Of a stretch of DNA of 64,000 bases, positions 49,501 through 64,000 are shown piece by piece. The notes under the pieces are model-generated. The model was given only the letters and a program-made list of their open reading frames with translations, had not been told where the DNA came from and did no database searches. The stretch covers positions 19,495,001 through 19,559,000 of the forward strand of contig NC_135364.1 in NCBI RefSeq assembly GCF_051622035.1, read 5' to 3'. Position numbers and translations under genes: made by a program. The stretch's first letter is position 1. The number at the start of each line of letters is the position of its first letter. This DNA is from Arctopsyche grandis. Taxonomy: Eukaryota; Arthropoda; Insecta; Trichoptera; Hydropsychidae.

Positions 49501-50648
49501 TCTTGCCATTCATTCAACTTACGAATTGTATCCGTTCTTTGTTTCAAAATACTCTGAAATCTACAAAGAAATCGGCTATAATAATGTACAATTTTGCTGC
49601 AAATCAACAACAACATAATAAACAGCACTAACTTGACCAATTCTTTCTCCAGTGCTTCTTTTTTTGTTTCCAAGTTGTGATCACTCATATGCGTCGTATT
49701 AATGTTGAGATTTAAACACAAACTAAGTTCGGTCAGCTCAGCTTGAATTGCTACAAAGAAAATTATACATAAAAAAGGGGAAAAAAACACAATATTTCCA
49801 TAATAAGACAATCGATCCATACTTTGTATGTCTGCGCTAATTTTTTTAATTTTCTCATTAGTTTCTTCGACAAGCTCATCATATCGCTCTTGAACGAAAG
49901 CGATTAGATTCTCAGTTCTGATGTGTCTGGTATTACCTTCAACTCCCAAAAGTTTCCATTTCTCGTTCAAGTCATATATCATCGCTCGGGCATTTTCAGC
50001 AATAGTTCTTTCCACTCTTTGACTAAAAATAAATAAAAAATATAAAATAAAATGAAAGGATTTTTATTATAAAAAAAACCATATACTTTTTATAAACATT
50101 CAGCAGTAACAAAATTCAATCATACAACAAAATTCCATAGATCTTAATATGTAATTGTATGAAGTTCAGTGTTACCTATAATATATGTACATATGTATAA
50201 ATATAGCTTATTTGAATTGTGCTTTCACACTTGATATATATTAACAAGACTAAATTAGTTTATTTAAATATATTTACATAGAATCAATGCAAGTTCTATG
50301 GAAAGGTTAATAATAACACTACCTACATTTTTACAATTATTCTATATCAATAATAAGTAAATACTATCACGCTCTACTAAAATTTAAACAAATGTTTCTA
50401 TGTGAGTATATTCATCCTATGTTAAAATAAATATAATAATTTCTAAAAATCATATGTCATCTCAATGTCAAATTTGAATAAGTACTTAATGAAGTAGGTT
50501 ATAATATTAATTGAAATAAATTTCGATCGAAAGATAGAAATGACGTTATGGCGGGTGTAACTCCGTAACGGTCAAATGGTGAAGCAGTGTTGTGTGAATA
50601 AGGGGGCGTTGCTCACAAGAGAGAGGCTTCTTCGGACGGCGTCAGCAT
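46530..50648 (-). CDS. feo: PRC1/Ase1/MAP65-family microtubule-bundling protein (Fascetto)
   Basis: Crosslinks antiparallel microtubules in the spindle midzone during anaphase and cytokinesis (family knowledge). Exons: 50648-50617, 50022-49823, 49750-49633, 49560-49331, 49244-49096, 49020-48680, 48602-48455, 48377-48249, 48176-48043, 47967-47802, 47332-47210 and 46967-46530. All are GT-AG and in phase, giving 735 residues (human PRC1 is about 620). The N-terminal 1-350 is coiled-coil. The spectrin-like microtubule-binding domain, about 340-450, contains LWFKWKELEEKAKD and the signature GRFHNRGGQLLIEE. The basic tail is rich in Ser/Thr-Pro sites (FSTP, FTPSSP, RTPNK, FATPARP) suited to CDK control. 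The tiny first exon (MLTPSEEASL) fits by phase but is the least certain. An in-frame GTAAGT at about 46595 could splice to a further exon instead of reading on to the stop at 46530. Confidence 0.92.
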
Positions 50649-51076
50649 GACGATCTTCTTCGAATCCACTCCTGGCTATCAGCTTCTGGTTGCTGAAGAT
50701 TGAAATTTTCCACCAGCCGGGTGATAGTCGAACACGAGCGGACTGAGAGTAACCGCACCACAGCAGCCGACCGGTAACTCGACGTTCGAACTGATAACCG
50801 TTAACGGTTTCACGATGACAACATGGCGACGCGTTAACACATCTTACACTACCAACCCAGCAAACAAATCAACGTTTCAATTTTATTTCTAAATCGGAAT
50901 TATGTACATACGTCACTATACATATATATAAATATAAATTTATCATATATATGCATTTATTTTAAGATTCGAGTCCTTTGAATGCCCAAACAACACAGCA
51001 CAAATATGTATTGTCAAATGCCTTTGATACAATTTTTGTAACATAAACTTTACATGTTGTATAAACGGACTACTAG

Positions 51077-51320
51077 TCATATGTGAACCAGTCACAGGAC
51101 AACCGGTCGTCACACTAAAACTGGTCACACCCGAAAATTAACACGAAAAAACTGGCCACACCCAAAAATTCGACCAATTTTTAATTTTTGGGTGTGACCA
51201 GTTTTTTCGTGACCAATTTTCGGGTGTGACCAGTTTTATCGTTACCAGTTTTAGTGTGACGGGTGATCACGTGTAACCGATCTAGAGCGACTGGTTGTCC
51301 TGTGACCGGTTCACATTTGA
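51077..51320. mobile_element. Nested palindrome built from TGTGACCAGTTTT units
   Basis: The outer arms of about 34 bp (TCATATGTGAACCAGTCACA... and its mirror ending GGTTCACATTTGA) have about four mismatches. Inside, a second palindrome consists of repeated CACACCCGAAAATT, AACTGGTCACACCC and mirrored GGGTGTGACCAGTTTT units around a centre at about 51174-51190. No open frame and no clear target duplication. It is probably a foldback DNA element. Confidence 0.65.
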
Positions 51321-51439
51321 CTATCTTTGACCGATCACATTTGATTTATCACCGAACCGTTCACGTATTACTGCTATGAAATTTTTCTTTTGCTCTTTTG
51401 GGTAATTGGGTAAACGGGTTAAAGCCCAAATGTGAATCG

Positions 51440-51695
51440 CTAGCAGGATGACCGCCACTACGGAAATCGTTCGCGAGGATCTCCTGTTGCAAGAAAATTG
51501 GTCGCACAGGAAAATTGCCGTACAGCAGACTGTCCCAATATTCGTCAGTAAATGCTTATTTTTACGAGATTTGGGCAATTTTACTCTATCCACGCGAAAT
51601 ATTGTATTAGCGAGAACTCGAGTGCCAGATGTTCCGTGATCTAGATTTTAATAACATGCGCGATATCACTTTTTGCAGAATTAGACGAATCTATA
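51440..51695. mobile_element. MITE, GGATTATTGCGCAA family, degraded copy
   Basis: The internal landmarks GCGAGAACTCGAGTGCCAGA, TGTTCCGTGATCTAGATTTT and the end ATATCACTTTTTGCAGAATT are recognisable. The left end is diverged. Confidence 0.5.
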
Positions 51696-51756
51696 GTGAA
51701 TCATTTTGGTTATGAAGACTGACAGTTCAAATGGTACGAGTGGTGCGCAGAGCAAT

Positions 51757-51908
51757 GGCTACGTCTACCGATATCTACACCCGATATTTGTGATTTTTTC
51801 AATAACCAGTTCCAATAACCTAAATAGCAACCATATTCTGCAATATGGAAACTGGATATGAAAAATTCGAGAATATCGGGTGTAGATATCTATAGTGTGG
51901 ACGTAGCC
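51757..51908. mobile_element. Palindromic MITE, GCCGTCCACAC family, copy 1
   Basis: The arms GGCTACGTCTACCGATATCT and the mirror ending GTGTGGACGTAGCC enclose CAATATGGAAACTGGATATG and TTCCAATAACCTAAATAGCA. Better preserved copies are at 55393 and 55764. Confidence 0.65.
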
Positions 51909-52699
51909 AATGAGATGTCTCAAGAAGAGAACCAAAAAGCTTGACCGTCTCCTACTATTGATAAAGATGATAAGCTGGTAAATTTTCGTATTTCTTAATT
52001 TATGACTTATTTAATTTAATTTTATAACTTATCATCAATGTAGTATTCAAATTTTATCTTAGTATAATTATTCAACACAGCGCTATCTTGAAATATTTTT
52101 ATATCCACACGAGTTTAAGCATACTGATTAGTTATTTGTTGCCAAAAATTTTTATTTGTAAGCTCTCACACTTACCGCCTTTCCCATGAACTTATCCAGA
52201 AATTTAGAACTGTTCCTTATTACAGTCATATTTTCGAAGAGTTTCGATCTAAGTGTTACCTGTTTGTAAATTTCATATATAATCAACTAGGGTGAAGTTT
52301 ATGGGGTTTATTGGTTTGTGAACACGATATATGTCTGACTTGTGGTTCTACAGCACATACATTAAGAAATTGGTTAAAAAACATTAAGTGTATGAAAAGC
52401 ATTGGAGTATCCACATTGCACCTCAGATTTTTATTCACATCCAATCATAATTTCACCACATATGTGTTCATAATATTCCAATACAAAATAATTCGAGCAA
52501 ATAAGTTATGCAAAGTCTAAGTGATTCGTGACTTTAGCATGGCCAACGACCAATGTTTCTTCCCTCTTTATCAAAATCATACGTTGCGATTGGTGTGGCC
52601 GTAATTATTTACGGGTGGCAGTATTGCGGGAAATGTCAATGATCGGCGTGTCAGCGGTAACCGGCTCGGCATGAGGCAACGATAACCAACGAACAAGAA

Positions 52700-53834
52700 A
52701 TGGCAGATTTAGCGCCCCCAGAGTGTGCGCCCCCGGAATGCGAGCCCCCAGAAAAGGCGACGAAAACGAGTCCTCCGGAAACGGAAACCGAAGCGGCGGT
52801 TGTGGCTGAGCATTACAACAACCGAGTGGCGTGCAGCTTCGGAGCCAGACGCACTTCGCCCATCTTCTACCTGCGGAACTTCAACAATTGGGTCAAATCC
52901 ATGGTGATACAGAAAGGAGCCGACTTGGCTGGCTCGGGGCGTCGTCCTTTGGCCGCGCTGGATCTCTGCTGCGGAAAAGGGGGCGACTTGTTCAAGTGGA
53001 GAGCGGCTGCAGTCTCCAGACTCGTCTGCACCGACATTGCAGCCACTTCTGTCTCCGAATGCGAACGGAAGTGGCGTCAATTGCGAGTCAACGGCTGCCG
53101 CGCTTATTTTATCGTGGCCGACGCTGCCGGAGAAAGGCTCAAGACTAAATTACCCCGAGACCCGCTCGATCTGGTCAGCTGCCAATTCGCCCTGCATTAC
53201 TCTTTCGGATCGTCGGCTCGAGCTCTTCGATTCCTGCGAAACGCGGCTGAAGCTCTGCGCCCCGGAGGAATCTTCATCGGCTCAATACCGGACGCCGAAC
53301 AAGTGGTCTCCCGTATCAAGGCCAACAAAGGTGCTTTCGGTAACGATATCTACAAAGTGGAGCCACTCTTCGACTGGTCTAAAGGGTTCCCGCTCTTTGG
53401 CGCCAAATACGACTTCCATTTGGAGGGCGTAGTTGACTGTCCTGAATATCTAGTGTATTTTCCGTTATTAGTCGAACTAGCCAAAAAATTTGACTTTGAA
53501 CTCGTGTTCAAGAAGAACTTCAAAGACTTTTACGAAGAAAAAAACAAAGAAGGCAAGGAGTTGTTGACCAAAATGGAGAGTCTCGAAACCGTCCACAGAA
53601 AAGATAACGACTCCCTCGGTGATAAATATCAACACGCTATAGATTATTTTAAGAATAATGAATCGATCAACTCGTTAGGAACGATGTCGCAACAAGAGTG
53701 GGAAGTGGCCTGTAAGTTAAATATGTTATTTTTACTTATTTTCAAAATATTTATATATGGTTTGTCAACTAATTCAATGTTTTTTTTATATTTCAGCGAT
53801 GTATTGTGTGTTTGCTTTTCAAAAAAAAGAATGA
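52700..53834 (+). CDS. RNMT: mRNA cap guanine-N7 methyltransferase
   Basis: Transfers a methyl group from S-adenosylmethionine to N7 of the cap guanosine of nascent mRNA in the nucleus (family knowledge). Exon 1 is 52700-53711 and exon 2 is 53797-53834, joined as T|CG, giving 349 residues ending EVASMYCVFAFQKKE. Residues 51-70 carry the conserved PIFYLRNFNNWVKSM. SAM motif I is LDLCCGKGGDL (88-97), followed by acidic VCTDIA (109-114). VSCQFALHYSF (159-169) and RPGGIFIGSIPD (187-198) are the cap/SAM pocket segments, and NDIYKVEP/LFGAKYDFHLEG (215-243) fit the cap-binding part. All key motifs are intact. The N-terminal extension is short and Pro/Glu/Thr-rich (human RNMT is 476 residues). The ATG has no nearby upstream in-frame rival. 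Exon 1 is much more GC-rich than its flanks. Divergent from feo. Confidence 0.95.
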
Positions 53835-55392
53835 AGTGTTTTCCCTTCCCTGATTGATGCTTACTGCGAAGACGTTTTTTTTTATGTATTTTAATTATAA
53901 TTATAAATTTGTAAGCTTGACTTGATTATCAAATCATAATATGGACTAAGTTTTTATTATAACTACTTTGTATATGTATTTATTTACATACGTATACTAA
54001 AATGAATCTGATTTTTATATTGTTTTACTATTTATATCACATCGACATTCAATCCAAACAACTAAATTCAATGTAAAAGTTGCTAGTTACGGAGCAAACC
54101 GATACGATTTCTAAAATACATATTTTTACTTTCAAATTGTTTTTTTTTTATTTTTATCTGCATACATATATTTATAATATAGCAATTTTTACTGGTAAAT
54201 GGACAATTTCGCACGCGACAGTTGTTACCACGAAAATCGCAAATATGGTATATCTGGTACTCGAATTCTTGTTCATGTGTCTCCCGATAGGTGGTATTTT
54301 CGAGTGCCAGATTTTCCGTGATCGAGATTTTCGTGTGTGAAATTGTCACTAAACCATCTTTACTAGCAGGGACGTCATTTCAGCGGTTTCTGGGGGGGGG
54401 GGGGTAAAGCCCACTTTAAAGGTCAAAATTTTTTAACCCTTAAAGCCCTCAACATGAGGCCACTACCCCCTAACGAATAGTCTGAGAGACCCTATTCGTC
54501 AGAGATCGAGACGGTTATCCAGCAATATTGCACAAGAACAACCGCACATCACTGCTCTATATAAAAAAAACCACACTACGTAATCAACTACAACATAAAA
54601 AAGCATGAACACATAAAGGTGTACATGCGTTAGAAATTAGAGGTGAGAGGGGGGTAGGGTAAGAGTTGGTAGTTTTTTATAATATTTTTTTTTTTGTAGA
54701 AGAAGCTTCTGATCCAACGTTTAAACTTAAATTTAAATTATATAAACTTTTAGATAATTTATAAGCTGGAAGTCAAATTTCTCGATACGGTCAGTTTATT
54801 AGTATTTTTATTTATGAATATATGGAGAGCGACAGTGAAACGACGGGGTGGTTAACAGCACGACTGATTTATTTATTAGACGGGAAGGAAATTATGATAA
54901 TTGCATTGGTCACAAAGCCAATTTTTGTCATTAAAATCGCGAATACGCTATATCTGGCATTCAAGTTCGATTAGTCTATTAGGAAATTATATGGAATCTA
55001 ACAACGATCCAGTGGTGTCACCCTAATGGTTTCCATGGGTTACCGGAAACCCGTTATTTAAGCTAAAAATTCATATAATTGTTGTCAAAAATTATACAAA
55101 TCTTGAAAATTTAATGAACTTTCATATAAAAATGCCTTGGACGAAAAAATAATGTATATACATATCTATATATTTTCATAATAATTTTATTGAAAAAGAA
55201 ATTGATAAACCGTTCTTCCAAAATTGGGGTGACACCACTGCTACTAACTGACTCGAACCCTTACCAACATGCAGGATGAAAAAATAACGCAACAAATTTG
55301 TCCAAATGTCGACCGTCTCAATTTGACCATAACATGATAAAAAGTTCGTGCCGATTAGGTATGAACAGACCTTCACGAGTTCGCTACTAATT
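53835..55392. other. Region downstream of RNMT
   Basis: The start must be the RNMT 3' UTR; no canonical AATAAA stands out in the first 250 bases. A run of 12 or so G at about 54391-54403 and the fragment of a GGATTATTGCGCAA-type element at about 54890-54985 (AAAATCGCGAATACGCTATA) are the only other landmarks besides the MITE at 54180. Confidence 0.45.
54180..54350. mobile_element. MITE, GGATTATTGCGCAA family, divergent copy
   Basis: The ends GACAATTTCGCACGCGACAG and TTTTCGTGTGTGAAATTGTC are inverted repeats. The interior has GTGCCAGATTTTCCGTGATC. The ends differ from the other copies, so this may be a subfamily. Confidence 0.6.
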
Positions 55393-55497
55393 GACGCCGT
55401 CCACACTACCGATATTTCCATATCCAGTTCCCATATTGCAACCTGTGGTTGCTATTTAGGAACTGGATATGGAAATAACGGTAGTGCGGACGGCGTC
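55393..55497. mobile_element. Palindromic MITE, GCCGTCCACAC family, copy 2
   Basis: Arms of about 48 bp: GACGCCGTCCACACTACCGA, TTTCCATATCCAGTTCC and their mirror, around a short CAACCTGTGGTTGC centre. No coding content. Confidence 0.75.
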
Positions 55498-55585
55498 ATT
55501 CAGTATTCACATAAGTCGAAAAATACAAATAAACAAAAGCGATTTTGAACTATTCAACATTGAGCATACGATTAGAAGGGTTCGG

Positions 55586-55752
55586 TGATTATTCCGCAAA
55601 AAGCGATCTCGTGCACGTCACTAAAATCTGGATCACGGAACATCGTAACGCGAAATATTGTACTAACGAGAACTCGAGTGTGAGATATTCCGTATTCGAG
55701 ATTTGTGGCAACGATTGTCGTGCGCGCGCGATCGCAATTTGCGCAATAATCC
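55586..55752. mobile_element. MITE, GGATTATTGCGCAA family, best copy
   Basis: The ends GATTATTCCGCAAAAAGCGA and the mirror TCGCAATTTGCGCAATAATC are clear, and the interior carries GAACTCGAGTGTGAGATATT. It is followed 12 bases later by a member of another family. Confidence 0.75.
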
Positions 55753-55763
55753 GTTTACCTATT

Positions 55764-55898
55764 GCGCCGTCCACACACACGATATCTACTACCGATATTT
55801 GCAATATTTTCCATATCCAGTTCCTAAATAGCAACTACAGGTTGCAATATGGGAACTGCATATGGAAATATGTAGATATCGTGTGTGTGGACGGTGCT
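55764..55898. mobile_element. Palindromic MITE, GCCGTCCACAC family, copy 3
   Basis: Arms GCGCCGTCCACACACACGAT and the mirror ATCGTGTGTGTGGACGGTGC. The inner TTCCATATCCAGTTCCTAAA and AACTACAGGTTGCAATATGG correspond to copy 2. Confidence 0.75.
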
Positions 55899-56267
55899 AT
55901 TTTAAAAAAATAATATTTAATTTAAAAGTTTTAGTATTAAAAAAGAAAAGATATAATAATTTAATAGAAAAATAGTAATTAAAATGAAAATGTGTCGGTT
56001 TTTTAGCGCACATCAAAGGGATAAAAGTCCAAATGTTTGTGTGCCTGCCACACTGCGCGAAGCCCAGTTGCGCGAGCCTAGTTGATCAAATCTTTGAACA
56101 TATGGAGGATGAACGAATGAGACGACTGGCATGTTAATGCACGTGTTTATTATATGACAGCTGAAGACAGAGTGAGTAGCGGTTCTCCGAACCCAGCTGG
56201 GTTGGTCCCCACTCGCAGGAAGGCAACCAAACTCGACCATGTCGTATAAGCGAGCCGCCACAAACAT

Positions 56268-56712
56268 ATAGCCAGCAGCATAGCTCGGACGTTAAGCTTC
56301 TGCTTACCGTCAAGAAGGTGCCGGGTTCTATCCCTGAATGAAAATGAATTTTTCAGAGTATGCTGTTGGTCAGACCTGGATTTGTGACTCCAGGTTGATC
56401 GTTTCCTATCAGAGTTTGCCAATTTTCTCTGATTTCATTGTTGAAACGGTTCCCGGAAAAAAAAATTGGCTAAAAATCCTTCCTACCTACTATGTCACCA
56501 CTATTTGAAAAATTTGATTGATGTACAATAAAAATTTATGTACAATTCATAGATGTCTCGCTAATTTGCGAGTTTTTTCAGTGTCTCGCAATTCAACGAC
56601 TTATAATAAAAATGCTGTATTTGTATTTGTAATTGGCCAGGAAGGCGCATTGGAATTTACCTGTAAGGCCTTCCTGGTATATATGTAAAATAAAAATAAA
56701 ATAAAATAAAAT
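56268..56712 (+). mobile_element. tRNA-derived SINE, full length
   Basis: Head AGCCAGCAGCATAGCTCGG with A-box region, B box GGGTTCTATCCC, and body with GGTCAGACCTGGATTTGTGA and CTGATTTCATTGTTGAAACG. The second body segment (ATAGATGTCTCGCTAATTTG) leads to the terminal hairpin CCAGGAAGGC/GCCTTCCTGG at 56637-56646/56668-56677, then an AAATAAAATAAAAT tail. It is the most complete SINE in the window. Confidence 0.88.
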
Positions 56713-56799
56713 ATATCTGGCAGATACAACAATATGTGACCAAATGTGTGAGCAAAGTCTTCACTTCTTTGAACTCATGTCTGGCACCGGCATAATGGC

Positions 56800-57035
56800 A
56801 ACCAACATCTAGCCCCGCTTTTCCTGTCGATTGTTCTCACTTTTACCTCATCTTTAAGTAAGCGCAGAAGGGTGTGAAAAGTGGTGCTAGGGCTATGCGG
56901 GAGGGAGAGCATGTGTGGATGTGGGTGCGAGTGCGAGCGAGAGCGCGAAATGACAGTAGTGTGGGTGGGCGGGGTGGGTGGTGTTGGTGGTGTCAGTGTG
57001 GCGGCGGCCGCGGTTGTTCGCGGTTGTCGGTTGAG
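56800..57035 (+). promoter_or_regulatory. GC-rich promoter and 5' UTR of the PAQR gene
   Basis: Strongly G- and GAG/GTG-rich compared with the surroundings (GAGTGCGAGCGAGAGCGCG, GTGGGCGGGGTGGGTGG). It ends in GCGGCGGCCGCGG just before the chosen ATG. GAGAG-type motifs would suit a GAGA-factor-like site. No TATA box was seen. An in-frame ATG at 56874 would add 54 low-quality residues and is not favoured. Confidence 0.5.

Positions 57036-64000
<6,965 letters not shown>

Larger units (their letters stand above)
50649..52699. promoter_or_regulatory. Divergent intergenic region between feo and RNMT
   Basis: feo is transcribed leftward from here and RNMT rightward. The 50530-50870 segment is GC-richer and probably holds the feo promoter and 5' UTR. 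52540-52699 (CAATGATCGGCGTGTCAGCG, AACCGGCTCGGC) probably holds that of RNMT. Between them lie three repeat elements, listed separately. No TATA box was identified with confidence. Confidence 0.5.

Noticed and set aside
52709-53080. 123-codon minus-strand frame and other frames over RNMT
   Set aside because: Shadow frames of the GC-rich RNMT exon; the plus-strand frame has all methyltransferase motifs.
56874-57035. Upstream in-frame ATG for the PAQR gene
   Set aside because: It would add 54 residues of Trp/Cys/Arg-rich low-complexity sequence in what looks like 5' UTR; the ATG at 57036 is preferred, though not proven.

Overview
The window is animal nuclear DNA, most likely from an insect. 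It is AT-rich, its genes are split by GT-AG introns, and the proteins read best as insect/metazoan orthologues. It is full of non-autonomous DNA transposons, tRNA-derived SINEs and decayed non-LTR retrotransposons. I cannot name the order or species from the sequence. No prokaryotic, viral or CRISPR features were seen.

Four protein-coding genes can be assembled exon by exon with matching splice phases. (1) A Ral guanine-nucleotide exchange factor (RalGDS/Rgl type) on the minus strand: seven coding exons between 29316 and 5545, 769 residues, with very long introns that hold most of the transposons. (2) A PRC1/Ase1/MAP65 microtubule-bundling protein (feo) on the minus strand: twelve exons between 50648 and 46530, 735 residues. 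(3) An mRNA cap guanine-N7 methyltransferase (RNMT) on the plus strand, 52700-53834: two exons, 349 residues. It is divergent from feo, with about 2 kb between them. (4) The 5' part of a PAQR-family membrane receptor (MMD/PAQR11-like) on the plus strand from 57036, running off the right edge. The genes are functionally unrelated (Ras/Ral signalling, cytokinesis, mRNA capping, membrane receptor), so this is an ordinary gene neighbourhood and not a cluster.

Layout: 1-2.7 kb, decayed LINEs, a SINE and a MITE. 2.7-5.5 kb, AT-rich DNA downstream of Rgl. 5.5-29.3 kb, Rgl with introns containing foldback elements, several MITE families, LINE tails and a SINE. 29.3-46.5 kb, no recognised gene but a solo LTR, two SINE pieces, many MITEs and a CpG-rich island near 43 kb. 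46.5-50.6 kb, feo. 50.6-52.7 kb, divergent intergenic region with a nested palindrome. 52.7-53.8 kb, RNMT. 54-56.8 kb, a MITE cluster and a full SINE. 56.8-64 kb, GC-rich promoter and first three exons of the PAQR gene, with repeats in its introns.

The most interesting material lies in the repeats. A SINE family and a LINE appear to share a 3'-terminal stem-loop whose loop is conserved while the two stem arms change together. Two large near-perfect foldback palindromes each have a precise 9-bp target duplication. A MITE insertion can be dated relative to its host repeat because an unoccupied copy of the same site is in the window. No wholly new gene system was found.
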